From CAJCIY01 sp036379355 (GTDB taxonomy: Bacteria; Actinomycetota; Actinomycetes; Mycobacteriales; CAJCIY01), in the NCBI GenBank assembly GCA_036379355.1, contig DASVGV010000069.1, positions 1-21,578 of the forward strand: a stretch of DNA of 21,578 nucleotides, written 5' to 3'. The notes under the pieces are model-generated. The model searched no databases. It saw only the letters and a program-made list of their open reading frames with translations, and was not told where the DNA came from. A program made the position numbers and the translations under genes. Below are positions 14,486 to 21,578 of the stretch, piece by piece (position 1 is the first letter of the stretch; every line of letters begins with the position of its first letter).

Positions 14486-14491
14486 TACCAT
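14486..14491 (+). promoter_or_regulatory. Putative -10 box upstream of yajC
   Basis: TACCAT fits the TANNNT form and lies in the 114-base gap after ruvB. A transcript from about 14498 would have a leader of nearly 60 bases before the first start codon, containing the hairpins at 14496-14524. No clear -35 box is seen. Confidence 0.35.
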
Positions 14492-14495
14492 GGAA

Positions 14496-14524
14496 GCCCT
14501 GCGCCAGGGCTCGGACCGCCCTGG
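14496..14524 (+). promoter_or_regulatory. Alternative hairpins in the yajC leader
   Basis: GCCCTG (14496-14501) can pair with CAGGGC (14505-14510) across a 3-base loop. CCAGGGC (14504-14510) can instead pair with GCCCTGG (14518-14524), seven base pairs across a 7-base loop. The middle arm is shared, so the two forms exclude each other. The structure could be a ruvB terminator, a two-state leader controlling yajC-secDF, or chance pairing in GC-rich DNA. Confidence 0.4.
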
Positions 14525-14555
14525 GCCCCCGTTCCCGCCCCGAAAGGTCGTTCCG

Positions 14556-14579
14556 ATGTCTGCCCCCGGCCCGTGCTGA
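14556..14579 (+). CDS. Seven-residue upstream ORF overlapping the yajC start
   Basis: ATG 14556 has the only good ribosome site here (GAAAGG at 14542-14547, spacer 8). Its frame encodes MSAPGPC and stops at TGA 14577-14579. The yajC GTG (14573-14575) lies inside it, two bases before the stop, so ribosomes ending the short ORF could restart on yajC. It may be a real leader peptide. Alternatively it may be the true yajC start with a one- or two-base sequence error just downstream. Confidence 0.4.
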   Translation: MSAPGPC

Positions 14580-14998
14580 CGTACGCCTCCGGCCCGGCTC
14601 ACCAGATGGCCACCGTCGTGGCCAAGAGCAGCAGCGGCAGCAGCAGCCTCTCGGGTTACGTGCTGCCGATCATCATCCTGCTGCTGGTGGTGTTCTTCAT
14701 CGTCAACAGCCGCCGCCGGCAGAAGTCGCTGAACCAAGCGCGGCAGCGCGAGCAGGACGAGTGGGCGCCGGGCACCGAGATCGTGACCCGCGCGGGCCTG
14801 ATCGCGACGATCGTGGAGCGGGCGGAGGACCACGTGGTGCTGGAGGTCGCCCCGGGCGTCCGCACCCGCTACGTCCCCGAGGCGATCGGCAAGCGGTGGT
14901 ACCCCGCCGACGAGGTGTCGGAGCCGACCGAGCCGGAGCTCGAGCCGCCGCACGATGGCGCTGCACCGGCGCCGGACGAACAACGGTTGGCAGACTGA
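14573..14998 (+). CDS. yajC: Preprotein translocase subunit YajC
   Basis: A small single-pass membrane protein (141 residues from GTG 14573) of the SecDF-YajC complex that assists Sec-dependent export. One transmembrane helix (about 29-44, YVLPIIILLLVVFFIV) is followed by the basic SRRRQKS and the conserved cytoplasmic domain WAPGTEIVTRAGLIATIVERAEDHVVLEVAPGVRTRYV. The acidic C-terminal tail is variable. The start is uncertain: GTG 14573 lacks its own ribosome site but overlaps a short ORF that has one, and ATG 14606 would give a 130-residue form with no ribosome site. The frame of the well-placed ATG 14556 does not match yajC. secD follows after 81 bases. Confidence 0.85.
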   Translation: MLTYASGPAHQMATVVAKSSSGSSSLSGYVLPIIILLLVVFFIVNSRRRQKSLNQARQREQDEWAPGTEIVTRAGLIATIVERAEDHVVLEVAPGVRTRYVPEAIGKRWYPADEVSEPTEPELEPPHDGAAPAPDEQRLAD

Positions 14999-15008
14999 TC
15001 GTTCGACC

Positions 15009-15029
15009 GTCCGGGTGACCTGCCCGGAC
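15009..15029 (+). promoter_or_regulatory. Hairpin between yajC and secD
   Basis: GTCCGGG (15009-15015) pairs perfectly with CCCGGAC (15023-15029) around a 7-base loop, 11 bases after the yajC stop. There is no T-run. It may adjust mRNA stability or partial termination between the two genes. Confidence 0.3.
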
Positions 15030-15079
15030 CGAGAGGACGCCGCCGCCCAGGCGGTCCGTCCGAGGAGAGGAAGCACCGC

Positions 15080-16885
15080 GTGGCACGCCGTCCACCGTCA
15101 CGCCCGGGTCTGCGCCTGGGTGTCCTGGCCGTCATCCTGGTGGCGATGTACGCCGGGATGCTCGGGTCGGGGCACCTGAAGCCCAACCTCGGCCTCGACC
15201 TCCGCGGCGGAACCCAGGTGATCCTGACCCCGCAGAAGACCAACGGCGTGACGGCGAACAAGGCCCAGCTGACGACGGCCGTGAACATCATCCGGCAGCG
15301 GGTGGACGGCCTCGGCGTTGCCGGCGCCAGCGTCGAGACACAGGGCAACAACGTCGTGATCGCGGTGCCCGGCAAGGGTCGCAACGACGTCCTCGACCAG
15401 GTCGGCCAGACAGCCGCGCTGTCCTTCCGCGAGATCTACACCGACCCCAAGACCGGCCAGCCGTACGAGGCGAACAACCCGGCGCCGCCGACCAAGCCCA
15501 CCCCGTCCACGTCCGCTTCACCGACCGGCGCGGCGTCACCCGGCTCCTCCGGGAGCCCGACCTCGTCTCCCACCGCGCCGGCATCGGGCAGCAGCGGCAC
15601 GCCGCATGCGTCCACGGCGACGTCTCCCGCGGCCACCGCCACGACGCACAACCGCCCCCTGTCGGACGCCCTGCGGGCGGCCTCGCCGTCGCCCACGCCG
15701 CCGGCCCCGACCACCGCCGGACCGGCGCCGTCGGTCTCGGCACCCGTCGGCGTCGTCCAGTCGGCGTCGGCGGCCCCGACGACCAAGGCGCCGCCCGAGG
15801 CCAACCAGACGGCGCCGTCCGCGGCGGTCCTTGCCCAGTTCCAGGCGCTCGACTGCTCGAAGAACGACGGCCGGCCGGAACACGTGGACGAGGACCCGCA
15901 CCACTTCGTGGTCGCCTGCGACCGCACCGGGAAGATCAAGTATCTCCTCAAGCCCGCTGATCTCGTCGGGACGCAGGTTTCCTCGGCGGTCGCGACCATC
16001 GGCCAGACGCCGCAGGGCCAGTCGACCGGCCTGTGGGAGGTCGACGTGTCCTTCAAGGACTCGGCCGTCAAGCAGGTCGAGACGATCTCCACGCGCCTGT
16101 ACAACAACAACCACCAGCAGCTCGCGATCACGCTCGACGGCGTGGTGGTCTCCGCACCGTCCACCAACGGCGTCCTGGGCAAGAACATCACCATCAGCGG
16201 GGGCACGCCGCCGTTCACCCAGAAGGAGGCCACGAACCTCGCGAACGCCCTCAAGTACGGCTCGTTGCCGGTGTCGTTCGCGCGCTCGTCGGTCGAGTCG
16301 GTGTCGGCGTCGCTGGGCAAGAGCTCGCTGCACGCGGGACTGCTGGCCGGAGCGTTCGGCCTGTTGCTCGTCCTCATCTACGTGTTCATCTACTACCGCA
16401 TGCTCGGCTTCGTCACCGTGGTGTCCCTGGTGACGTCCGGCCTGCTGGTCTATGCGAGCGTGGTGCTGCTCGGCCAGGCGATCGGCTACACGCTCAGCCT
16501 TGCCGGCATCGCCGGCCTCATCGTCGCCATCGGCATCACCGCCGACTCGTTCGTCGTCTACTTCGAACGGCTCAAGGACGAGATCCGGGAGGGGAGGGTT
16601 CCCCGCCTCGCGGTCGAGTACGGCTGGAAGACAGCCTGGCGCACGATCCTGTCCGCCGACGTCATCTCGTTCCTCGCGGCGGTCGTGCTCTACCTCGTCT
16701 CGGTGGGTGACGTGAAGGGTTTCGCCTTCACCCTCGGCCTCTCGACGGTGCTCGACATCGTGGTCGTCCAGCTGTTCACCAAGCCGCTCATCACGCTGCT
16801 GATCCGTTTCCCGATCTTCTCGACCAGCAAGTTCTCGGGCCTGCACCCAGGCAGCATCGGCCACATCGCCGCGAAGGAGGCCTGA
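15080..16885 (+). CDS. secD: Protein translocase subunit SecD
   Basis: A 601-residue RND-type membrane subunit that, with SecF, uses the proton gradient to help proteins leave the SecYEG channel on the outer side. TM1 (about 12-29) is followed by the motif LGLDLRGGTQVIL. The large external domain contains a Ser/Thr/Ala/Pro-rich insertion (about residues 132-248, DNA 15473-15823). After it comes a cysteine pair (Cys259, Cys280) in DCS...ACDRTGKIKYLL that may form a disulfide. Five more helices fill about 415-590, including AGLIVAIGITADSFVVYFERLKDEIREG, which holds the conserved Asp of the proton path. GTG 15080 has a strong ribosome site (GAGGAGAGG, from 15062). secF follows one base after the stop. 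Confidence 0.95.
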   Translation: MARRPPSRPGLRLGVLAVILVAMYAGMLGSGHLKPNLGLDLRGGTQVILTPQKTNGVTANKAQLTTAVNIIRQRVDGLGVAGASVETQGNNVVIAVPGKGRNDVLDQVGQTAALSFREIYTDPKTGQPYEANNPAPPTKPTPSTSASPTGAASPGSSGSPTSSPTAPASGSSGTPHASTATSPAATATTHNRPLSDALRAASPSPTPPAPTTAGPAPSVSAPVGVVQSASAAPTTKAPPEANQTAPSAAVLAQFQALDCSKNDGRPEHVDEDPHHFVVACDRTGKIKYLLKPADLVGTQVSSAVATIGQTPQGQSTGLWEVDVSFKDSAVKQVETISTRLYNNNHQQLAITLDGVVVSAPSTNGVLGKNITISGGTPPFTQKEATNLANALKYGSLPVSFARSSVESVSASLGKSSLHAGLLAGAFGLLLVLIYVFIYYRMLGFVTVVSLVTSGLLVYASVVLLGQAIGYTLSLAGIAGLIVAIGITADSFVVYFERLKDEIREGRVPRLAVEYGWKTAWRTILSADVISFLAAVVLYLVSVGDVKGFAFTLGLSTVLDIVVVQLFTKPLITLLIRFPIFSTSKFSGLHPGSIGHIAAKEA

Positions 16886-16886
16886 G

Positions 16887-18179
16887 GTGACGAGCGTGAG
16901 CACCACCCCGCGCCGCGAGTCGGTGGTCGCGAAGCTCTACCGCGGCGACACCCGCTTCAACATCGTCGGCCGGCGGAAGTACTGGTACGCGTTCTCGCTG
17001 ACGGTGATCCTCATCGGGATGATCTCGCTCGGGCTGCGCGGCTTCAACCTCTCGATCGACTTCAAGGGCGGCGACGCGTTCCAGTTCGCCGCGAACGGTC
17101 ACACCGTCTCGCAGGCGCAGGACGTGATGGCCGGCCAGCACGTGCAGGACCCGGTCGTCCAGAAGATCGGCGAGGACCAGATCCGCGTCCAGACCAAGGT
17201 GCTGCCCACCAGCGCGAGTGACGACGAGGTCGGCAACGTGCAGAAGGCGCTGGCCAAGGAGTTCGGCCTTCAGCCGACGCAGGTCAGCGTCTCGTCGATC
17301 GGCGCGTCCTGGGGCTCGCAGATCACCAAGAAGGCGATCGAGGGACTGATCATCTTCCTGGTCCTGACCGTGCTCTACATCGCCGTACGGTTCGAGGGGA
17401 AGATGGCCGCCGCCGCGATCATCGCCCTGATCCACGACCTCGTGATCACCGCCGGGATCTACTCGCTGGTCGGCTTCCAGGTCTCGCCGTCGACCGTGAT
17501 CGCGCTGCTGACCATCCTGGGCTTCTCGCTCTACGACACGATCGTGGTGTTCGACCGCGTGCGAGAAACCACCACCGACCTGAACGCCCGGTCGAACCGC
17601 ACGTACACCACCGCGGCGAACGTCGCCCTGAACGAGACCTTGATGCGGTCGATCAACACCTCGCTGATCTCCCTGCTGCCCGTGGCGGCGCTGCTGTTCG
17701 TGGGAGCCGGGCTGCTCGGCGCGGGCAGCCTGGAGGACCTCGCGCTGGCCCAGTTCGTCGGGCTGGCAGCCGGTGCGTACAGCTCCTTGTTCATCGCAAC
17801 CCCGTTGCTCGCGCAGTTCAAGGAGCGCGAGCCGGCGATGCGCGAGCTGCGCAAGCGGGTCGAGTTTCTGGCGGCGCACAAGCCGACCGCCCTGCACAAG
17901 GAGGAGGCCGCCGCGGTACCCACCCCGGAGGCGCTCGCACCACCGGAGCCGGTGACCGTCCCGCCCTCCCCGGCAGCGGAACGTGCGGTCGCCGGTGACG
18001 CGCCGGGGTCCGACACGCCACCGCCACCGGGTGTGCCGACGGCGCGCGACGAGTCCGGCGAGGAGGCCGACGCGGCTCCGCCGACGCGGGTTCCGGGCAG
18101 CCCGATGGTGCGCCAAGGCGGTCACGGGCGGCGCAAGAGCAAGCGCGGGCGCGGTCGGCCGAGCGGGAAACGCCGATGA
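16887..18179 (+). CDS. secF: Protein translocase subunit SecF
   Basis: The 430-residue partner of SecD. Six transmembrane helices are visible, with the family motifs LSIDFKGGDAFQF (55-67) after helix 1, SVSSIGASWGSQI before helix 2 and TILGFSLYDTIVVFDRVRET (209-228), which carries the conserved Asp. The start GTG 16887 has GGAGG at 16876-16880, six bases upstream, and lies one base after the secD stop. The cytoplasmic C-terminal tail is long (from about 312): an Ala/Pro/Glu-rich stretch ending in a strongly basic GRRKSKRGRGRPSGKRR, which could bind ribosomes, RNA or lipid. The stop codon is part of the first unit of the 32-base tandem repeat at 18174-18260. Confidence 0.95.
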   Translation: MTSVSTTPRRESVVAKLYRGDTRFNIVGRRKYWYAFSLTVILIGMISLGLRGFNLSIDFKGGDAFQFAANGHTVSQAQDVMAGQHVQDPVVQKIGEDQIRVQTKVLPTSASDDEVGNVQKALAKEFGLQPTQVSVSSIGASWGSQITKKAIEGLIIFLVLTVLYIAVRFEGKMAAAAIIALIHDLVITAGIYSLVGFQVSPSTVIALLTILGFSLYDTIVVFDRVRETTTDLNARSNRTYTTAANVALNETLMRSINTSLISLLPVAALLFVGAGLLGAGSLEDLALAQFVGLAAGAYSSLFIATPLLAQFKEREPAMRELRKRVEFLAAHKPTALHKEEAAAVPTPEALAPPEPVTVPPSPAAERAVAGDAPGSDTPPPPGVPTARDESGEEADAAPPTRVPGSPMVRQGGHGRRKSKRGRGRPSGKRR

Positions 18180-18260
18180 GCGCTCGCGCGAAGAGCAATG
18201 AACACCGATGAGCGCTCGCGCGAAGAGCGATGAACACCGATGAGCGCTCGCGCGACGAGC
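18174..18260. repeat. 32-bp tandem repeat spanning the secF stop and apt start
   Basis: Three units start with CGATGAGCGCTCGCGCGA. Unit 1 (18174-18205) and unit 2 (18206-18237) are 32 bases each and differ at one base (A against G in the AGC-R-ATGAAC part). Unit 3 (18238-18260) is a 23-base partial with one change (GAAGAGC to GACGAGC). Unit 1 holds the secF TGA. ATGAACAC closes units 1 and 2 and provides start codons at 18198 and 18230. Each unit also has the palindrome GAGCGCTC. Since 32 is not a multiple of 3, each unit shifts the reading frame. Confidence 0.9.
18198..18233 (+). CDS. Eleven-residue upstream ORF before apt
   Basis: ATG 18198 opens a frame encoding MNTDERSREER that ends at TGA 18231-18233, overlapping the apt ATG 18230 as ATGA. 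The peptide nearly copies the start of Apt (MNTDERSRDEQ), because both are read from repeat units. If translated, it would feed ribosomes onto apt by reinitiation. The ribosome site (GAAGAG) is weak and equal for both ATGs. It may be a mere by-product of the repeat. Confidence 0.3.
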   Translation: MNTDERSREER

Positions 18261-18823
18261 AGGTGACGGTCGCGGGCCCCGCACGCGGGCTCCCGTCGAC
18301 GGACGAGGCGGTCGCGCGGCGGGTCGGCGGCCTGATGCTCGCGGTGCCGGACTTCCCGAGTCCCGGTGTGGTGTTCCAGGACGTGACGCCGGTCCTCGCC
18401 GATGCGGCTGCCTTTCGCCTCCTGGTCGACTGGCTGGCGCGCTGCGCCGGCCCGGTCGAGGCGGTGGCCGGCATCGAAGCCCGCGGCTTCGTGCTCGGAG
18501 CCCCGGTCGCGTACGCGCTGGACGTGCCGTTCATCCCGGTGCGCAAGGCGGGCAAGCTGCCGCGGGCCGTCCACGATGTGGCCTACGACCTCGAGTACGG
18601 CACGGCCACCCTGGCGATGCACGCGGACGCGCCGATCGGTGGCCGGAAGGTCCTGGTGGTCGACGACGTTCTTGCTACCGGCGGTACGGCCGACGCCGCG
18701 TGCCGGCTCGTCGAGCGGTGCAAGGGCGACGTCACCGGCGTCGCGGTGCTGCTCGAGATCTCCGCTCTCGGCGGTCGAGCCCGACTGCCGGGACGGCCGC
18801 TGCACGCCCTGCTCGCGGTGTGA
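18230..18823 (+). CDS. apt: Adenine phosphoribosyltransferase
   Basis: A 197-residue purine-salvage enzyme making AMP from adenine and PRPP in the cytoplasm. The PRPP-binding loop is clear: VLVVDDVLATGGTA (141-154). Also present are DFPSPGVVFQDVTP (41-54), GIEARGF (81-87) and PVRKAGKLP (103-111). The start is uncertain. ATG 18230 lies in the second unit of the tandem repeat and gives a 40-residue lead before the conserved part; GTG 18263, just past the repeat, would give a 186-residue form. ATG is chosen for its ATGA overlap with the preceding mini-ORF. The secF - apt - rel order is the usual actinobacterial one. Confidence 0.92.
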   Translation: MNTDERSRDEQVTVAGPARGLPSTDEAVARRVGGLMLAVPDFPSPGVVFQDVTPVLADAAAFRLLVDWLARCAGPVEAVAGIEARGFVLGAPVAYALDVPFIPVRKAGKLPRAVHDVAYDLEYGTATLAMHADAPIGGRKVLVVDDVLATGGTADAACRLVERCKGDVTGVAVLLEISALGGRARLPGRPLHALLAV

Positions 18824-18870
18824 GCGCCGTGACGACGGGTGCGCTGGGCGGTGCAGGCGCCCTGAGCAGA

Positions 18871-18876
18871 TAGCCT
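18871..18876 (+). promoter_or_regulatory. Putative -10 box for rel
   Basis: TAGCCT lies in the 84-base gap between apt and rel. Transcription would begin near 18883, giving a leader of about 25 bases that includes the ribosome site GGGAGG (18897-18902). No clear -35 box is visible. Confidence 0.4.
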
Positions 18877-18907
18877 GGAGCCTGCGACGAGGGCACGGGA
18901 GGCCGGC

Positions 18908-21292
18908 ATGACCACCGAAGCCGACGCCGTCGCGCCCGCCGACGCCTCGGCACGTCCCATCCCCGACGGTGCGCTCGACGCTGCCGCCGGCCCCCCTCCG
19001 GGCGCCATCCCGCCGGCGTTCGCCCGCCCGCAGCGCACCGCCCCGGACGTCCCGGACACGGCGCGGCGGATGCGGGCCCGGCTGGCCCGGCTGTCACTGC
19101 GCAGCACCGGCGCGCCCAGCGAGCTCGAGCCGGTGCTCGCGGCCGTCCGCACCCACCACCCGAAGGCGGACACCAAGCCGATCCAGCGGGCGTACGAGAT
19201 GGCCGAGCAGGCCCACCGCGGGCAGATGCGCAACAGCGGTGCCCCGTACATCAGCCACCCGGTCGCCGTCGCGCAGATCCTCGCCGACCTCGGCATGGAC
19301 GTGCCGACGATCCTCGCCGCGCTGCTGCACGACACCGTCGAGGACACCGACGTCGAGCTGGAGGCGATCCGGACCGACTTCGGCGAGCTCGTCGCCCTCG
19401 TCGTCGACGGGGTGACCAAGCTCGACCGCGTGCGCTACGGCGAGTCCGCACAGGCCGAGACCGTCCGCAAGATGGTCATCGCGATGAGCCGCGACCCGCG
19501 GGTCCTGGTCGTCAAGCTCGCCGACCGGCTGCACAACATGCGAACGCTGGGGTTCCAGCCGCAGGACAAGCAGGAGCGCACCGCCCGCGAGACGCTCGAG
19601 ATCCTCGCGCCGCTGGCCCACCGCCTCGGCCTCAACACCCTCAAGTGGGAGCTCGAGGACCTGTCGTTCGCGACGCTGTACCCCAAGCGCTACGACGAGA
19701 TCGTGCGCCTGGTCGCGGAACGGGCACCAGCGCGGGAGCAGCTCGTCGAGGAGGTGATCGAGGAGGTCACCGGCACGCTGAGCGGCGCGAAGATCAAGGC
19801 CACGGTGACCGGGCGGCCGAAGCACTACTACTCGATCTACCAGAAGATGATCGTGCGCGGCCGCGACTTCAACGACATCTACGACCTGGTCGGGATCCGC
19901 GTGATCGTCGACTCGGTCCGCGACTGCTATGCGGCCCTGGGCACCCTGCACGCGGTGTGGAACCCCGTACCCGGGCGGTTCAAGGACTACATCGCGATGC
20001 CCAAGTTCAACATGTACCAGTCGCTGCACACGACGGTCATGGGGCCGAGCGGCAAGCCGATCGAGCTGCAGATCCGCTCCAGCCGGATGCACAAGCTGGC
20101 CGAGTACGGCATCGCCGCGCACTGGCGCTACAAGGAGACGCGCGGCCAGCAGACGGCCGGCGAGGACATGACCTGGCTGCGGCAGATCGTCGACTGGCAG
20201 CGGGAGACCGCCGATCCGGCCGAGTTCCTCGACGCGCTGCGTTTCGACCTGCACAGCAACGAGACATTCGTGTTCACGCCCAAGGGGGACGTGGTCTCGC
20301 TGCCGACGGACGCGACGCCGATCGACTTCGCCTACGGCGTGCACACCGAGGTGGGACACCGGTGCATCGGCGCGCGGGTGAACGGCCGCCTGGTCTCGCT
20401 CGACACCGTGCTGCGCTCCGGGGACACCGTCGAGATCTTCACCACGCGCGCACCCGGCGCCGGTCCGTCGCGCGACTGGCTGTCGTTCGTCGCGTCCGCT
20501 CGTGCGCGTACCAAGATCCGCCAGTGGTTCGCCAAGGAGCGCCGCGAGGACGCGGTCGAGGCGGGCAAGGCCTCCCTCACCCGGGCGATGCGCAAGGGCG
20601 CCCTGCCCATCCAGCGGGTCCTCGCCGGCGACCTGCTGACGACGATCAGCACCGAGTCGGGCTACGACGACGTCACGGCGCTGTACGCCGCCGTCGGCGA
20701 GAACCACCTGTCGGCCCAGACCGTCGTCGAGCGGATCGTGCGGCACCTCGGTGGTCCGGACGGCGCGGTGGAGGACATCGCCGAGACGGCGCTGCCGACC
20801 CGCTCACGGCCCGCCCGGCTGGTCGGGACCGACCCGGGAGTCAGAGTCAAGGGCGTCGACGACGTCTGGATCAAGATCGCCCGCTGCTGTACGCCCGTAC
20901 CCGGGGACACCGTCGTCGGCTTCGTCACCCGCGGCCACGGGGTCTCCGTGCACCGCACCGACTGCCAGAACGTGGCGCACCAGCTGGAGCAGGGCGAGGA
21001 GGCCCGCACCGTCGAGGTCGAGTGGACGCCTTCGCCGTCGTCGGTGTTCCTCGTCAACATCCAGGTCGAGGCGCTCGACCGGCACCGGTTGCTGTCGGAC
21101 GTGGCGCGGGTGCTGAGCGACCACCACGTCAACATCCTGTCGGCATCGGTGATGACGCGAAACGACCGCGTCGCCCTGTCACGCTTCACCTTCGAGATGG
21201 GCGGCCCCGAGCATCTCGACAACCTGCTGGCAGCCGTCCGCAACCTCGAGGGCGTCTACGACGTCTACCGCCTCACCACGGCCAAGAACTGA
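18908..21292 (+). CDS. relA: Bifunctional (p)ppGpp synthetase/hydrolase Rel
   Basis: A 794-residue long RSH protein that makes and degrades the alarmone (p)ppGpp, acting with the ribosome in the stringent response. Domains in order: a variable Ala/Pro-rich N-terminus (1-70); the HD hydrolase domain with His117 (YISHPVAVAQ), LLHDTVEDTD (139-147, His141/Asp142) and KLADRLHNM (Asp206), all intact, so hydrolysis is expected; the synthetase domain (about 245-430) with GRPKHYYSIYQKM, DIYDLVGIRVIV and the MYQSLHTTV stretch; TGS (about 453-515, FVFTPKGDVVSLP); a zinc-finger-like region with RCCTPVPGD; and a C-terminal ACT domain (about 715-790). ATG 18908 has GGGAGG five bases upstream. Both halves look active, as is usual where one Rel is the main enzyme. 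Confidence 0.97.
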   Translation: MTTEADAVAPADASARPIPDGALDAAAGPPPGAIPPAFARPQRTAPDVPDTARRMRARLARLSLRSTGAPSELEPVLAAVRTHHPKADTKPIQRAYEMAEQAHRGQMRNSGAPYISHPVAVAQILADLGMDVPTILAALLHDTVEDTDVELEAIRTDFGELVALVVDGVTKLDRVRYGESAQAETVRKMVIAMSRDPRVLVVKLADRLHNMRTLGFQPQDKQERTARETLEILAPLAHRLGLNTLKWELEDLSFATLYPKRYDEIVRLVAERAPAREQLVEEVIEEVTGTLSGAKIKATVTGRPKHYYSIYQKMIVRGRDFNDIYDLVGIRVIVDSVRDCYAALGTLHAVWNPVPGRFKDYIAMPKFNMYQSLHTTVMGPSGKPIELQIRSSRMHKLAEYGIAAHWRYKETRGQQTAGEDMTWLRQIVDWQRETADPAEFLDALRFDLHSNETFVFTPKGDVVSLPTDATPIDFAYGVHTEVGHRCIGARVNGRLVSLDTVLRSGDTVEIFTTRAPGAGPSRDWLSFVASARARTKIRQWFAKERREDAVEAGKASLTRAMRKGALPIQRVLAGDLLTTISTESGYDDVTALYAAVGENHLSAQTVVERIVRHLGGPDGAVEDIAETALPTRSRPARLVGTDPGVRVKGVDDVWIKIARCCTPVPGDTVVGFVTRGHGVSVHRTDCQNVAHQLEQGEEARTVEVEWTPSPSSVFLVNIQVEALDRHRLLSDVARVLSDHHVNILSASVMTRNDRVALSRFTFEMGGPEHLDNLLAAVRNLEGVYDVYRLTTAKN

Positions 21293-21365
21293 CGCTCGGG
21301 CGGCGACACGTCGACGGCGGTGAGCAGATGCTCGCGACGGCGGCACCGCGGGCGCCGGCCGGCGG

Positions 21366-21578
21366 TCAGCTGATGGTGAAGGACTTGATGACCACCTTCT
21401 CGTTCGGCGCGCCGTCGCCGTCACCGTTGGCGTTGTTCGTGCCCTTGGCGGCGATCCCGGTGATCACGTCCAGCCCCGACGTGATGTGCCCGAACGGCGT
21501 GTACTTCGGCGGCAGCTGGGTGTCCTTGTAGACGAGGAAGAACTGGCTGCCGCCGCTGTGCGCCGCGCCGGTGTTGGC
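21366..21578 (-). CDS. ppiB: Cyclophilin-type peptidyl-prolyl isomerase, C-terminal part
   Basis: Read on the minus strand, the frame is open from the window edge to a TGA (complement of 21366-21368) and gives the last 70 residues of a cyclophilin. Seen are ANTGAAHSGGSQFFLVYKDT, with the family core GSQFF, then LPPKYTPFGHITSGLDVI and a closing VVIKSFTIS. A short Asn/Asp/Gly-rich loop (KGTNNANGDGDGAPNEK) precedes the last strand. The enzyme speeds cis-trans change at proline bonds. A cyclophilin gene convergent to rel also occurs in M. tuberculosis (ppiB, a lipoprotein); whether this one has a signal peptide cannot be seen. The 73 bases between the two stops hold no obvious strong terminator. 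Confidence 0.9.
   Translation of the reverse strand, partial: ANTGAAHSGGSQFFLVYKDTQLPPKYTPFGHITSGLDVITGIAAKGTNNANGDGDGAPNEKVVIKSFTIS

Noticed and set aside
14573..14605. Part of the yajC coding region as a separate gene or a confirmed frameshift
   Set aside because: The stretch is in frame with yajC, and no homologous N-terminus is lost. The frameshift idea remains only an alternative until the region is resequenced.
18174..18260. CRISPR array
   Set aside because: The units are directly adjacent, with no spacers, only about 2.7 copies, and no cas genes are present.
16791..18284. Minus-strand open frame over secF and the repeat
   Set aside because: It is antisense to a full-length SecF with all motifs, and its product is low-complexity.
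21293..21365. Bidirectional terminator between rel and the cyclophilin gene
   Set aside because: Convergent stops make a terminator likely, but I could find no strong hairpin with a T-run. Only short GC palindromes such as GCCGGC are present.

Overview
The window comes from the chromosome of a high-GC Gram-positive bacterium (Actinomycetota). The evidence is GC-rich third codon positions, frequent GTG starts, ATGA/GTGA gene overlaps, and a phosphatidylinositol/phosphatidylinositol-mannoside (PIM) cluster, a lipid pathway typical of actinomycetes. The gene order thrS - HIT - pgsA - patA - pimA ... pdxS - pdxT - yebC - ruvCAB - yajC - secDF - apt - rel - cyclophilin follows the Mycobacterium tuberculosis Rv2614c-Rv2582 region as I remember it. 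Genus and order cannot be fixed from the sequence.

Left edge (1-2900): the first ~158 bases are about 54% GC by hand count, clearly lower than the rest. They end at a 25-base piece matching the 3' end of a tRNA, most like tRNA-Val (T-loop, T-stem 3' strand, acceptor 3' strand, CCA), with no 5' half. This is what the distal attachment site of an element integrated into a tRNA gene looks like; the element would lie left of the window. After it come a doubtful small ORF, palindromic repeats, a Tat-exported alpha/beta-hydrolase (esterase-like) gene and an MFS transporter gene.

Core (2900-9800): thrS overlaps a HIT/Ap4A-phosphorylase-like gene. Then pgsA, patA-like, pimA and a LemA-like gene follow, joined by 4-base ATGA/GTGA overlaps, and a DUF3048 lipoprotein gene after them. 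PgsA makes phosphatidylinositol phosphate, PimA adds the first mannose, and the PatA-like enzyme acylates PIM.

Middle (9800-14460): pdxS-pdxT (PLP synthase, 7-base overlap), yebC, and ruvC-ruvA-ruvB (Holliday-junction processing, 4-base overlaps).

Right (14460-21578): yajC-secD-secF (Sec translocon accessory complex), apt, the bifunctional (p)ppGpp enzyme gene rel, and on the opposite strand the 3' end of a cyclophilin gene.

The genes are conserved housekeeping ones, and I see no defence system, CRISPR array, biosynthetic cluster or new enzyme system. The unusual signals lie between genes: the tRNA-fragment att site; a 32-bp tandem repeat at the secF/apt junction that copies the apt start into an upstream mini-ORF; a 7-codon ORF overlapping the yajC start behind two mutually exclusive hairpins; a three-arm inverted repeat before pdxS; and a recurrent TAGNNT box 6-7 bases before start codons, suggesting leaderless mRNAs.
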